64,000 nucleotides of DNA from Aquiluna sp. (GTDB lineage: Bacteria > Actinomycetota > Actinomycetes > Actinomycetales > Microbacteriaceae), in NCBI GenBank assembly GCA_028822985.1, contig JAPKCK010000002.1, positions 109,360-173,359 of the forward strand, read 5' to 3'. The notes below the pieces were generated by a model. It was not told the origin of the DNA and searched no databases. It saw only the letters and a list, made by a program, of their open reading frames with translations. Numbering within the stretch: the first letter of the stretch is position 1; each line of letters begins with the position of its first letter. This document shows positions 32,042-43,545 of the stretch, piece by piece. A program made the position numbers and the translations under genes.

Positions 32042-32228
32042 GAGAACTCTTCGATTTTTCGTCACGAACTTCCAGACAGTTCGGCAGTCAGAGCAAACGG
32101 ACCAGCGTGCCGGCCAGGTTCTTGGGAGCTCTGGTCAAGGAGCTTAGGGTGCATCAGGTGGAGCGATTGGCTGGCAAAGACGTAGTGGCAGCTGGAGCCC
32201 TGAGCCAATTGACTCTGGCTTTAAGGGC

Positions 32229-33824
32229 CTAGTAGGCCTCTGTGATGGCGATCGACTGCATCAAGTCAGCATCGATTTCGATTCGGAGCTGTTCTAGAAT
32301 TTCTGCATCGACTGGAGAATCAACGGTTACAACCGATAGCGCCTTGCCGCCCTCCTGCTGGCGAGCGATAGTCATGGCTGCAATATTTATGCCGGCTTCG
32401 GCAAACGCTTTTCCATAGACGGCAACTATTCCGGGCCGGTCTTGGTAAACCATAACCACGAAGTTATCCGCCATCGCAAGTTCAACGTCGTAGCCATTTA
32501 TTGAAACGAGCTTTTGCTGGTGTTTTGGCCCAATCACAGTTCCACCGGCCGAAACCGTGGTTCCATCGGAGAGAATTGCCTTCATGGTCGTCACGTTTCG
32601 GTATTCATCCGAAACTGAGTCCTGAGTGAGTCGAACCTCAACTCCGCGTTGTTCGGCCATCAACGGCGCGTTGACGTAAGAGACCTGCTCGGTGACCATG
32701 GTCTGGAACAGGCCCTTTAGTGCTGCCAACTTCAAAACCGTCACATCGTGCGCTGCTATTTCGCCTCTGGCTTCAAACTCCACGGAAACTATTGAGGTGT
32801 GTGCCAGACCCGCAATAATCATCCCAAGCTTTTCGGCAAGCCCAATGCCAGGCTTCACAGAAGCATCGATCTCGCCACCTGCCACATTTACTGCGTCTGG
32901 CACGAGATCACCAGCGAGAGCAAGCCGGACCGAGCGGGCAACCGAGATGCCTGCTTTCTCCTGAGCTTCGTCAGTGGATGCCCCAAGGTGCGGTGTGACA
33001 AGAATGTTGTCGAGAGTTAGAAGTGGCGAACCAACTGGAGGCTCATTGACGAATACGTCGAGTCCGGCTCCAGCAATTCGATTAGATTTGAGCGCTTCAT
33101 ACAGCGCCGTCTCGTCGATTATGCCGCCACGCGAGCAATTCACAATACGCAAGTTTGGCTTAGCCATTGCGAACTCATTTGTGGAAATCATGCCGGTCGT
33201 TTCGGCAGTTTTTGGAATGTGAATAGTTATGTAGTCAGCACGCTTCATCAGAGTTTCAATGTCGCACAGTTCCACACCGATTTGCTCAGCTCGTCCCTGA
33301 GTTACATAAGGGTCATAACCAATCAAAGTCACACCAAAACCCGATAGTCGCTGCGCGACCAAGGCTCCGATTCGACCGAGACCGATGATGCCGATGGTCT
33401 TCTCATAAAGCTCAACGCCGGTGTACTGGCTCCGCTTCCAGAGCCCTTGCTTCAATGAAGCATTCCCGTCCGGGATGTGTCTAGAAAGAGCCAGGATTTG
33501 ACCAATGGCAAGTTCGGCCGCAGAGATAATGTTTGAGGTGGGAGCATTTACAACCATGACTCCAGCGTTTGTGGCTGCTTTTATATCTACATTGTCAAGA
33601 CCGACTCCGGCACGCGCAATTACCTTCAATTTGGGAGCCGCCGCCATGGCCTCCGCATCCATTTTTGTCGCCGAGCGAATTAGCACTGCATTGGCTTCTG
33701 CAAGGGCCGGTAATAGAGCGGAGCGATCCGCACCATCGACATTTCGAACTTCAAAATCCGAGCCCAACGCTTCAAGCGTGGCGGGCGAAAGCTCTTCAGC
33801 GATAAGAACAATTGGCTTTGGCAA
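32229..33824 (-). CDS. serA: D-3-phosphoglycerate dehydrogenase with ACT domain
   Basis: [24 protein letters not shown]-terminal ACT domain [10 protein letters not shown]. Confidence 0.95.
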   Translation of the reverse strand: MPKPIVLIAEELSPATLEALGSDFEVRNVDGADRSALLPALAEANAVLIRSATKMDAEAMAAAPKLKVIARAGVGLDNVDIKAATNAGVMVVNAPTSNIISAAELAIGQILALSRHIPDGNASLKQGLWKRSQYTGVELYEKTIGIIGLGRIGALVAQRLSGFGVTLIGYDPYVTQGRAEQIGVELCDIETLMKRADYITIHIPKTAETTGMISTNEFAMAKPNLRIVNCSRGGIIDETALYEALKSNRIAGAGLDVFVNEPPVGSPLLTLDNILVTPHLGASTDEAQEKAGISVARSVRLALAGDLVPDAVNVAGGEIDASVKPGIGLAEKLGMIIAGLAHTSIVSVEFEARGEIAAHDVTVLKLAALKGLFQTMVTEQVSYVNAPLMAEQRGVEVRLTQDSVSDEYRNVTTMKAILSDGTTVSAGGTVIGPKHQQKLVSINGYDVELAMADNFVVMVYQDRPGIVAVYGKAFAEAGINIAAMTIARQQEGGKALSVVTVDSPVDAEILEQLRIEIDADLMQSIAITEAY

Positions 33825-33965
33825 TGGCTGACCTAACGGTTGGGTCGACAGCGACGGGGAATTTCACAAGTCTAACAAGTAATCTTTATGGGCTCCAACC
33901 TTCTCACGTTGGCATCTGGCAGCCCTCAAACATGGCTCTCGAACGAATAATTTAGTCCTTTTTCT

Positions 33966-33996
33966 TCGACCTCTAATTGCGGGTCGATTTTTTTTT
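33966..33996 (+). terminator. plus-strand intrinsic terminator-like hairpin
   Basis: TCGACC-10nt-GGTCGA followed by nine Ts on the plus strand; no annotated plus-strand gene upstream. Confidence 0.5.
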
Positions 33997-34017
33997 CACA
34001 ACGAATTCAATGCATGC

Positions 34018-34048
34018 AAAAACCCCCTCAAATTACTCGAGGGGGTTT
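34018..34048 (-). terminator. rho-independent terminator after ilvC
   Basis: AAACCCCCTC/GAGGGGGTTT perfect 10-bp stem, T-run on minus strand. Confidence 0.88.
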
Positions 34049-34058
34049 AGCAATAAAA

Positions 34059-35105
<1,047 letters not shown>

Positions 35106-35119
35106 TTATTTATTAAACC

Positions 35120-35629
35120 CTAGCGAATCACTTTTTCGCTCATTGACTTAGATCCTCGCGATACAGCAATCGCGCCAGACTGAACCAATTCCTTTATGCC
35201 AAATGGCTCCAGGACCTTCAAGAAGGCCTGGCACTTGGCGGCGTTTCCGGTCACCTCGATTACGACCGCGTCACTCACAACATCAATGACTCGAGCCCTA
35301 AACAAAGTGACTGCTTCTAAGACCTGCGACCTAGTCGAAGAATCGGTTCGAACCTTGATCAACATGTGGTCTCTGGCAACCGAAGTTTCTTCTTCGAGTT
35401 CAACAATTTTTAGAACGTTGATTAGCTTGTTTAGCTGCTTTGTTACCTGCTCAAGTGGCTGACCATCCAAGCTGACCACGACGGTAATTCTGGAAACGCC
35501 CTCAATTTCAGTGGTTCCAACCGCAAGTGACTCGATGTTGTAACCGCGCCTAGCGAACAGCGCGGCGACTCGCGTCAAAATTCCTGGCTTATTTTCAACC
35601 AGCAGTGAAAGCAAATGCTGAGTCGACAT
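35120..35629 (-). CDS. ilvN: acetolactate synthase small subunit
   Basis: LLVENKPGILTRVAALFARRGYNIESLAVG. Confidence 0.96.
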   Translation of the reverse strand: MSTQHLLSLLVENKPGILTRVAALFARRGYNIESLAVGTTEIEGVSRITVVVSLDGQPLEQVTKQLNKLINVLKIVELEEETSVARDHMLIKVRTDSSTRSQVLEAVTLFRARVIDVVSDAVVIEVTGNAAKCQAFLKVLEPFGIKELVQSGAIAVSRGSKSMSEKVIR

Positions 35630-37383
35630 TATTCATCACCATCCCAAATCGGTGCTGCATCTCGGGCATATTGAACCGCGTCATTCGAAATCCCTGATGG
35701 AACCATTGGCCAAACCATAGCGTCTCTGCCGACTATGAAGTCAATTACGACGGGTCGATCGTTGGTTTCCATCGCAAGCTTGATTGCCGCATCAACCTCT
35801 TCGATCTTCTCGACCCTAATTGCCAGGCAGCCATAGGCCTCTCCAAGCTTCACGAAGTCCGGCACCATTATTGTGTCGGTTCCGGTATTCAAGTCGGTAT
35901 TGGAGTAGCGAGAGTTATAAAACAAGGTCTGCCACTGTCTAACCATCCCAAGCGAAGAGTTATTGATGATTGCGACCTTGATCGGAATGTTGTTGATGGT
36001 GCAGGTTGCCAACTCCTGATTTGTCATCTGGAAGCAGCCGTCACCGTCAATCGCCCAAACCAACCGGTCTGGCTGCGCTACCTTGGCGCCCATAGCGGCA
36101 GGAACCGCGTATCCCATGGTTCCCAGTCCGCCGGAATTTAGCCAAGAATTAGGTCGCTCATACTTGATGAACTGCGCCGACCACATCTGGTGCTGGCCCA
36201 CTCCAGCAGCGAATATTGCCTCTGGGCCAGATAGCTCACCGATACGCTGAATTACATACTGGGGTGAAAGCTTCCCGTCCTCGGTTTCGTTGTAGCCAAG
36301 CGGGTAGCGCTCCTTGAGGCCGTTTAGAAAAACCCACCAGTCTTCGTAGTCAGGCTTAGAGTCCTTCATCTGCGCCTTCAACTCGGCAATCAACATCAAG
36401 ATAACAACCTTGGCGTCACCAACTATCGGCACGTCTGCGTGACGGATTTTTCCAATTTCGGCAGGATCAATGTCGACGTGTATTACTTTCGCACCCTTAG
36501 CAAAACTCTTAATGTCACCGGTTACTCGATCGTCAAAACGGGCGCCGAGAGTGATCAAGAGATCTGATTTTTGCAAGGCGGTTACCGCCGGCACCGTCCC
36601 ATGCATACCAGGCATACCCAGGTGCTGGGGATGCGAGTCAGGGAAAGCACCTCTGGCCATCAAGGTTGTGGTAACTGGAGCATGAAGTAATTCAGCAAGG
36701 GCAAGAAGTTCTTTACTTGCGTCGGCCCGGATAACTCCGCCTCCAACATAAAGAATTGGCTTATGAGACTTAAGAATGAGTTCAGCCGCCGCCTGAACCT
36801 GCTTGCCATGAGGGTCGGTAATGGGCCTGAAACCAGGCAGGTCAATCTTCGGTGGCCAAGAGAACTCGAACTTTCCGTTCTGAGCGTCCTTAGCGAAGTC
36901 AATAAGAACCGGTCCTGGCCTACCGGTAGTGGCTATTTCGTATGCCGCCGCAACAACACCGGGGATGTCCTCAGCGCGAGTCACCAGGAAGCTGTGCTTC
37001 GTGATCGGCATTGTTATTCCGACAATGTCAGCCTCTTGAAAGGCATCGGTTCCGATTGAAAATGAGTTCACCTGACCGGTGATTGCGAGCATTGGCACCG
37101 AGTCCATGTGAGCATCGGCGATCGCAGTCACCAGGTTTGTGGCACCCGGACCACTGGTCGCGATACAAACGCCAAGTCTTCCGCTAGCAGCCGCATACCC
37201 TTCGGCGGCGTGACCAGCACCCTGCTCATGTCTAACCAAGATGTGGCGCAGCTTTTTGGAGTCCATGAGCGGGTCATACGTGGGCAAAATTGCTCCACCG
37301 GGCAAGCCAAAGACCGTGTCGACGCCGAGCAGCTCGAGCGAACGGATTAGTGCTTGCGCCCCGGTTAGGGTCTCGGTTGCCAT
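35629..37383 (-). CDS. ilvB: acetolactate synthase large subunit
   Basis: ThDP enzyme: [44 protein letters not shown]. Confidence 0.96.
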   Translation of the reverse strand: MATETLTGAQALIRSLELLGVDTVFGLPGGAILPTYDPLMDSKKLRHILVRHEQGAGHAAEGYAAASGRLGVCIATSGPGATNLVTAIADAHMDSVPMLAITGQVNSFSIGTDAFQEADIVGITMPITKHSFLVTRAEDIPGVVAAAYEIATTGRPGPVLIDFAKDAQNGKFEFSWPPKIDLPGFRPITDPHGKQVQAAAELILKSHKPILYVGGGVIRADASKELLALAELLHAPVTTTLMARGAFPDSHPQHLGMPGMHGTVPAVTALQKSDLLITLGARFDDRVTGDIKSFAKGAKVIHVDIDPAEIGKIRHADVPIVGDAKVVILMLIAELKAQMKDSKPDYEDWWVFLNGLKERYPLGYNETEDGKLSPQYVIQRIGELSGPEAIFAAGVGQHQMWSAQFIKYERPNSWLNSGGLGTMGYAVPAAMGAKVAQPDRLVWAIDGDGCFQMTNQELATCTINNIPIKVAIINNSSLGMVRQWQTLFYNSRYSNTDLNTGTDTIMVPDFVKLGEAYGCLAIRVEKIEEVDAAIKLAMETNDRPVVIDFIVGRDAMVWPMVPSGISNDAVQYARDAAPIWDGDE

Positions 37384-37405
37384 GATGTCCTTTTCAACTC
37401 GATTA

Positions 37406-39097
37406 TTAGCCGCAGTATGCGCCCTCGGAAGCCGAGTGCACAAGCTTAGAAAATTTAGCTAGCACACCGCGGGTGTAGCGCGGTGGCAATGGCTGCCAGT
37501 CTTTACGACGATCAGCCAGCTCTTCTTCGCTGACGAGTAAATCAAGCGAACGAGCAGCGATATCGACTCGAATCAAGTCTCCATCGCGCACCAGAGCAAT
37601 TGGTCCACCGTCGGCGGTCTCTGGCGAGATGTGGCCGATACACAGTCCGGTTGTGCCGCCTGAGAATCTGCCGTCTGTCAATAATAGAACATCTTTACCC
37701 AATCCCGCACCCTTGATGGCGGCAGTGAAGGCAAGCATTTCACGCATGCCCGGGCCGCCCTTGGGTCCTTCGTAGCGAATCACCACCGCATCGCCAGACT
37801 TGATCTCGCCGTTATTTAGAGCCTCGATAGCGGTTCCTTCGCGATCGAAAACGCGTGCCGGACCCTCAAAGGTGGCCAACTCAAAACCTGCGGTCTTCAC
37901 GACCGCACCATCTGGTGCCATCGAGCCGTGCAGAACATTAATCCCACCGCGCTTGCTCATCGGGTTGTTCATGGCGCGGATGATTTTTCCATCTGGATCC
38001 GGTGGGGAAATTTCCGCTAAGTTTTCGGCCAAGGTCTTGCCGGTCACGGTCATGACATCTCCGTGCATAAGCCCAGCATCGAGAAGTGCCTTCATAAGCA
38101 CCGGAACGCCGCCAACGCGATCAACATCGTTCATCACGTATTGCCCGAACGGCTTTAGGTCGCCCAAGTGAGGAACCTTGTCAGCAATGCGGTTGAAGTC
38201 CGCAAGCTGAAGGTCAACTTCTGCCTCGCGAGCTATCGCTAGAAGGTGGAGGACAGCATTTGTCGAGCCACCGAACGCCATGAGAACCGCAATCGCATTC
38301 TCAAAAGCCGGCTTGGTCATAATCTGACGGGCTGTGATTCCCTTGTCTATCAAGTTCACTACCGCCTCGCCGGAACGGTGGGCCCAAATGTCTCGTCTGC
38401 GATCCGCAGATGGTGGAGCGGCCGATCCAGGAAGGCTCATACCGAGCGCCTCACCGATGGAGGCCATCGTGTTAGCTGTGTACATACCGCCGCAAGCGCC
38501 TTCTCCCGGGCAGATTGCGCGTTCGATCCGACCGAGGTCCTCCTCGCTCATTTTGCCGGCCTTGCAGGCACCAACGGCTTCGAAAGCATCGATGATTGTT
38601 ACCTGCTTCTCGGTGCCGTCGGTTAGCTTCACCCAACCTGGGGCGATTGTGCCGGCGTACAAAAATACAGAGGCAAGATCCAGTCTTGCGGCTGCCATTA
38701 GCATTCCGGGCAGCGACTTGTCACAGCCGGCAAGCAGCACTGAGCCGTCCATCCGTTCAGCCTGCATTACTGTCTCGACAGAGTCCGCAATTACCTCTCG
38801 GGACACGAGTGAAAAGTGCATGCCCTCGTGGCCCATCGAGATTCCGTCCGAAACTGAAATCGTTCCAAACTCCATAGGCCACCCGTTTGCCTGGCGAACG
38901 CCAACTTTGACGGCATCCGCAAGACGATCTAGAGACAAGTTGCATGGAGTCACTTCGTTCCAAGAGGAGGCAACGCCGATTTGAGGCTTAACCCAGTCGT
39001 CGTCACCCATACCGACGGCTCGGAGCATCCCGCGGGCAGGTGCACGCTCAATTCCATCGGTTACATCATGGCTTCTTGGCTTCATGTGATTGGTCAT
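37406..39097 (-). CDS. ilvD: dihydroxy-acid dehydratase
   Basis: [44 protein letters not shown]. Confidence 0.96.
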   Translation of the reverse strand: MTNHMKPRSHDVTDGIERAPARGMLRAVGMGDDDWVKPQIGVASSWNEVTPCNLSLDRLADAVKVGVRQANGWPMEFGTISVSDGISMGHEGMHFSLVSREVIADSVETVMQAERMDGSVLLAGCDKSLPGMLMAAARLDLASVFLYAGTIAPGWVKLTDGTEKQVTIIDAFEAVGACKAGKMSEEDLGRIERAICPGEGACGGMYTANTMASIGEALGMSLPGSAAPPSADRRRDIWAHRSGEAVVNLIDKGITARQIMTKPAFENAIAVLMAFGGSTNAVLHLLAIAREAEVDLQLADFNRIADKVPHLGDLKPFGQYVMNDVDRVGGVPVLMKALLDAGLMHGDVMTVTGKTLAENLAEISPPDPDGKIIRAMNNPMSKRGGINVLHGSMAPDGAVVKTAGFELATFEGPARVFDREGTAIEALNNGEIKSGDAVVIRYEGPKGGPGMREMLAFTAAIKGAGLGKDVLLLTDGRFSGGTTGLCIGHISPETADGGPIALVRDGDLIRVDIAARSLDLLVSEEELADRRKDWQPLPPRYTRGVLAKFSKLVHSASEGAYCG

Positions 39098-39100
39098 GCG

Positions 39101-39130
39101 TTAATCTTACTTTTTATATCGCGATACTCT
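39101..39130 (+). promoter_or_regulatory. putative promoter for crt operon (leaderless)
   Basis: TTAATC 39101-39106 and TACTCT 39125-39130, 18-bp spacer; -10 lies about 7 nt before the GTG start of crtB. Confidence 0.35.
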
Positions 39131-39136
39131 GGTCGT

Positions 39137-40030
39137 GTGGAAAATCTAGACACAACAAAGATCCCGACCGGTCTGGCGCTTTATAACCGAGCCGCGCACC
39201 GCGCCAGCAAAGAAGTGATCTACTCCTATTCGACCTCTTTCGGCATGGCTACCAGGGTCCTAAACAAAGGTTTACGCGACCACGTCGAGAACATTTACGC
39301 GCTGGTGCGGGTGGCCGACGAAATTGTTGATGGCTGTGCTGCTCAGGCTTCCGCGGAATCAGATGGTTTTGACCCGGGCGTGCTGCTAACTGAATTTGAA
39401 AACGAAACATACCTAGCGTTGACACGTGGCTTCAGCACAAACCTAGTCATTCATGCGTTTGCTCTCACCGCCAGAGAAGTTGGAATCAAGAAAGACATCA
39501 TTGAACCTTTCTTTTTCTCGATGAGGCAAGATTTGACCGAAACGATTCACGATCAAAAGTCCTTCCAGGTTTACGTATATGGCAGCGCCGAGGTTGTCGG
39601 CCTGATGTGTCTCGCGGCATTTGTCCATGGCAGGGATTACACCGAAGAGCAAAAACTTCTCTTGGTCAAAGGCGCTCGTGCTCTTGGGGCGGCCTTTCAA
39701 AAGGTGAACTTTCTTAGAGATCTTGCTGCCGACTTTGACAAGCTTGGGCGCAGCTATTTTCCGGATGTCGCCATAGAGACCTTCGACGAGGAGACAAAAA
39801 ACAGGCTGGTCCGAGATATCGAAAATGACTTGCAAATTTCAGCGCTGTCGCTGCCGCTGTTGGAGTCATCCGCAAGAAAAGCAGTGACGGCAGCTCAATT
39901 TTTGTTTCAGGAACTCAACAATAAAATATCTAAAACCCCCGCCGAGGAACTAATTCGGGCCCGTATCTCTGTTAACAACTTACGGAAGCTATTCGTGCTT
40001 GCCAAAGCCCTATTAGGAGTAAAGCCTTGA
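39137..40030 (+). CDS. crtB: phytoene synthase
   Basis: YSYSTSFGMATRVL, LVRVADEIVDG, FQKVNFLRDLAADFDKLGRSYFP; GTG 39137 likely start. Confidence 0.92.
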   Translation: MENLDTTKIPTGLALYNRAAHRASKEVIYSYSTSFGMATRVLNKGLRDHVENIYALVRVADEIVDGCAAQASAESDGFDPGVLLTEFENETYLALTRGFSTNLVIHAFALTAREVGIKKDIIEPFFFSMRQDLTETIHDQKSFQVYVYGSAEVVGLMCLAAFVHGRDYTEEQKLLLVKGARALGAAFQKVNFLRDLAADFDKLGRSYFPDVAIETFDEETKNRLVRDIENDLQISALSLPLLESSARKAVTAAQFLFQELNNKISKTPAEELIRARISVNNLRKLFVLAKALLGVKP

Positions 40031-41604
40031 GTAATAAAACTGCCGTTGTCGTTGGTGGAGGAATCGCCGGTCTTGCAAGCGCAGCACTTCTAGCTAAGGC
40101 AGGGATGAAAGTTCAGCTTTTCGAAGCGAACGCCACCCTGGGTGGTCGAGCCGATGTCTGGGAGAAAGACGGCTTCCGCTTTGACATGGGGCCAAGCTGG
40201 TACCTGATGCCAGATGCCTTTGAGCAGTTCTTCAAGCTAATGGGCACCTCGGCCAAGGAGCAACTAGACCTAGTGAGACTAAACCCGGCCTACCAAACTC
40301 GAAACGAGGGCCTCGGCGATGCACTTTCGATGCCGGACAACGTCGAGGGCATAAAAGAGCTCTTTGAATCGATTGAAACTGGGGCAGGCGAAGGTCTACA
40401 GAGATATTTAGACAGCGCAGAGGATGCCTACGACCTGTCGATTAAGCACTTTTTGTATACAAACTTTCAAGATGCTAGAAGCTTCGTGCAGCCAGAGGTA
40501 ATTGCGAAACTTGGCCGATTCATGAAGCTACTACTAAAGCCGCTCTATTCATTTTCCGGGGAATACGTAAAAGATGATCGCCTCAAGAAAATGCTGAACT
40601 TTCCAGCCGTCTTTTTAGGTGCTTCCCCCTATGACACCCCGAGCATGTATCACCTAATGACACACGTCGACATGAACCAAGGCGTGTTTTACCCGCAGGG
40701 TGGCCTTCATAGCGTCATTGAGGCGATTGCAAGGCTTGCGAAGCAATACGGCGTTGAGATTCACACTAGTTCGCCGGTTACGAAGATCCTGACCGACGGC
40801 AATAAGGCAGTTGGTCTACAAGTCGGTTCCTCTGAATATTTAGCAGATGTCGTTGTCGCGAGCGCCGACCTGCATCATGTCGAGACTAAATTGCTTGAGA
40901 AAAAGCACCAAACTTATCCGCAAAAATTCTGGGACAAGAAAATCCCCGGGCCTTCGGCGATGCTTATCTACTTGGGAGTTAAAGGCAAAATAGACCAACT
41001 CGACCACCACACGCTGTTGTATACCAAGGACTGGAGCACTAATTTCTCAGAGGTGTTTAGAAAAGCTGATGGAAAGAGTCACGTGCCGTCACCGGCATCG
41101 CTTTACATCTGCAACCCCTCCAAGTCAGATGCATCAGTTGCCCCCGATGGGCACGAGAACCTTTTCGTGCTAGTACCCATTGCCCCGGACCCAGTTATTG
41201 GCCGAGGCGGCATTGAGCGAAGTGGTGATGATGATTTCGAGGCTGCTGCCGACAAGATAATTGATCAGATAGCAGAGTGGTGTGATATCCCTGACCTCCA
41301 TGACCGCATCGTGGTTAGGCGCACCATGGGGCCAGGCAACTTCGAGTCAGAACTAAACGCCTGGAGCGGTACCGCACTTGGTATGGCCCACACTTTGACC
41401 CAGAGCGCATTCTTTAGGCCAAAAAACTACTCCAAGAAGCTAAAGAACCTGTTCTACACCGGTCACAACACCATTCCAGGCATCGGTCTGCCGATGTGCC
41501 TTATTGGTGCTGAGTTGGTTTATAAGCACCTGACTAACGACCGCAGTTCTGGGCCAATTCAAAAAGAACTAACCGAGGTTCAAAGGTGGAAAGGCATTAG
41601 TTGA
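40027..41604 (+). CDS. crtI: phytoene desaturase
   Basis: VVVGGGIAGLASAALLAKAGMKVQLFEAN; TTGA overlap with crtB. Confidence 0.94.
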   Translation: MSNKTAVVVGGGIAGLASAALLAKAGMKVQLFEANATLGGRADVWEKDGFRFDMGPSWYLMPDAFEQFFKLMGTSAKEQLDLVRLNPAYQTRNEGLGDALSMPDNVEGIKELFESIETGAGEGLQRYLDSAEDAYDLSIKHFLYTNFQDARSFVQPEVIAKLGRFMKLLLKPLYSFSGEYVKDDRLKKMLNFPAVFLGASPYDTPSMYHLMTHVDMNQGVFYPQGGLHSVIEAIARLAKQYGVEIHTSSPVTKILTDGNKAVGLQVGSSEYLADVVVASADLHHVETKLLEKKHQTYPQKFWDKKIPGPSAMLIYLGVKGKIDQLDHHTLLYTKDWSTNFSEVFRKADGKSHVPSPASLYICNPSKSDASVAPDGHENLFVLVPIAPDPVIGRGGIERSGDDDFEAAADKIIDQIAEWCDIPDLHDRIVVRRTMGPGNFESELNAWSGTALGMAHTLTQSAFFRPKNYSKKLKNLFYTGHNTIPGIGLPMCLIGAELVYKHLTNDRSSGPIQKELTEVQRWKGIS

Positions 41605-41927
41605 TTGATGCCCTGACGCCCTTTGCTTACCTGGCCGCACTTGTTCTATCGATAATCGGACTTTACCTTCTTGACCGACGTCACAAGTTGGCATTCGCTA
41701 CATCCCCTAAGGCTGCGGCGCTCTCGATCGCAATTGCAGTTGCCCTGTTCTTGGTTTGGGATCTAGTCGGAATCGGTCTTGGGATATTTTTTCGCGGTGA
41801 CGCCCCTCATCTTTCTGGACTACTGCTTGCCCCAGAGCTACCGCTTGAGGAGCTCTTCTTCCTAATCTTGCTGAGCTATAACTCACTGCTTGTCTACTTA
41901 GGCTTTGCAAGGTGGCTGAAAAAATGA
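41601..41927 (+). CDS. lycopene cyclase domain protein, CrtYe/CrtYc-like half
   Basis: PELPLEELFFLILLSYN motif, about 3 TM. Confidence 0.85.
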   Translation: MIDALTPFAYLAALVLSIIGLYLLDRRHKLAFATSPKAAALSIAIAVALFLVWDLVGIGLGIFFRGDAPHLSGLLLAPELPLEELFFLILLSYNSLLVYLGFARWLKK

Positions 41928-42211
41928 CCTACCTTTTGCTGACCTTATCCGTCATGGCCCTTGTGGCGATCTACGCATTCTTGATGCGCCACTGGTTGGT
42001 TGCCAAACCTCTAGTGGGAACTGCTGCCGTAATGCTGACACTCACTGCTATTTTTGACAACGTGATAATTGGAACAGGTATCGTCGCCTATGACCTGGAG
42101 AAGATATCCGGCATCAAAATCGGCGTTGCTCCCATCGAAGACTTCGCATACGCAGTACTTGCGATCGTTCTAGTGCCATCGCTGTTCAATTTTTTCAGGA
42201 CTAAATTGTGA
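41912..42211 (+). CDS. lycopene cyclase domain protein, CrtYf/CrtYd-like half
   Basis: IGVAPIEDFAYAVLAIVLVPSLF motif. Confidence 0.85.
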   Translation: MAEKMTYLLLTLSVMALVAIYAFLMRHWLVAKPLVGTAAVMLTLTAIFDNVIIGTGIVAYDLEKISGIKIGVAPIEDFAYAVLAIVLVPSLFNFFRTKL

Positions 42212-43065
42212 AACTAGTTTCCAGGCTGGTGGTTTCTTCAAGGCCGATTTCCTGGATAAACACTGCCTTCCCGTTCGCAGTTGCGTATTTTCTTGGCACC
42301 GGAAATATCGATGTCACCCTAATTATTGGAGCTCTTTTCTTCCTCATCCCCTACAACCTATTGATGTACGGGGTCAACGATGTTTTCGACTATGAGTCTG
42401 ACCTCACAAACCCCAGGAAAGGTGGGCTAGAAGGAGCTCTTCTGGAGCCCAAATATCACGCAGCAACCCTCTGGATCTCAACCAGCCTTGCTGCACCGTT
42501 TGTGATTTATCTTCTTGTAGTCGGCAGCCTCTTTTCCGGGGCATTACTGCTTTTGGTTATTTTCTCGGTGGTGGCCTACTCGGCCAAGCACTTGCGCTTC
42601 AAAGAGATTCCGGTTCTAGACTCTTTCACCTCTGCCCTGCACTTTATCGGGCCGATGCTCTTTGGGCTTTCGCTCGCTGGGACAAGCCTCACGGGCGAAG
42701 TAGTGATGATGGTAACAATTGCATTCGTGCTCTGGGGCGTGGCCTCCCATGCTTTTGGCGCGGTGCAGGACATCAGGGCAGATAAAGACGCGAACATCGC
42801 GTCAATCGCCACTTTTTTTGGAGCTCGCCTGACGGTGAAGTTGGCTTTTGGCGCTTACCTGCTGGCCGCGCTGATGCTGCTGGGGCTTCCAGGTAGATTT
42901 CAGTTTGCGGCCCTGGCAGCACTCCCCTACTTATTTGTCACTGCAAGAGAGTTCGGAATCACAGATGAAACCTGTGAAACGGCCAACAGAGGCTGGAAAA
43001 GATTTATCTGGCTGAACTTTTTCGCCGGCGCGATTATCTCGTCGCTCTTGATTGGCCCCGGCTAA
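42208..43065 (+). CDS. crtEb: UbiA-family prenyltransferase, lycopene elongase-like
   Basis: YGVNDVFDYESDLTNPRKGG; operon position after half cyclases. Confidence 0.85.
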   Translation: MKLVSRLVVSSRPISWINTAFPFAVAYFLGTGNIDVTLIIGALFFLIPYNLLMYGVNDVFDYESDLTNPRKGGLEGALLEPKYHAATLWISTSLAAPFVIYLLVVGSLFSGALLLLVIFSVVAYSAKHLRFKEIPVLDSFTSALHFIGPMLFGLSLAGTSLTGEVVMMVTIAFVLWGVASHAFGAVQDIRADKDANIASIATFFGARLTVKLAFGAYLLAALMLLGLPGRFQFAALAALPYLFVTAREFGITDETCETANRGWKRFIWLNFFAGAIISSLLIGPG

Positions 43066-43535
43066 ATAGCCCTCCAGCTAATTACATGCAATCTCGAAAA
43101 ACTCGGCGCACATAGTTTGCAGCTGAGGGCAGAACTGGGCCTTCGCATTCGATAGTGCTTATGACCTGCCGAGCACTCCCCCGAATACTTAGCACTGGAT
43201 TCCGCGATTACAGCGCCGTCGAGTTTTTCGTGACGATAGCCGAGTAGGGAAGCTTGCTGTTTCCAATGCCTTCCGTGACCGACAGATCTCCCGACCAAAG
43301 CATGCGCAACCTCGTGAAGCAGCACCTGATGAATTTGGTCCAAATCTGCCGTCGCAACAAAATGCTTGCTCAAAGTGATTCGCTTCTTTGAGTAGTCACA
43401 CTGACCGGCTCTTCTAATTGCCCGATCGAAGCCAAAAGAGTAATTGATAACTCCGTGGGCTTGGAACAACTCAAGCGCCATCTGTTCAATCTGGACATTG
43501 GTTATTGAGGAATCACTTTTTTCTGGGGACGTCAT
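43062..43535 (-). CDS. SprT-like zinc metalloprotease-fold protein
   Basis: LLHEVAHALVG HExxH and C-terminal Cys/His cluster. Confidence 0.88.
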   Translation of the reverse strand: MTSPEKSDSSITNVQIEQMALELFQAHGVINYSFGFDRAIRRAGQCDYSKKRITLSKHFVATADLDQIHQVLLHEVAHALVGRSVGHGRHWKQQASLLGYRHEKLDGAVIAESSAKYSGECSAGHKHYRMRRPSSALSCKLCAPSFSRLHVISWRAI

Positions 43536-43545
43536 ACTTTTAGGT

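Noticed and set aside
38334-38984. 216-aa plus-strand ORF
   Set aside because: Entirely antisense to ilvD, a clear full-length gene; a shadow ORF of biased codon use.
37383-39097. T-box or attenuator for the ilv operon
   Set aside because: Intergenic gaps are too short, and no T-box core or leader peptide with Ile/Val/Leu runs was seen.
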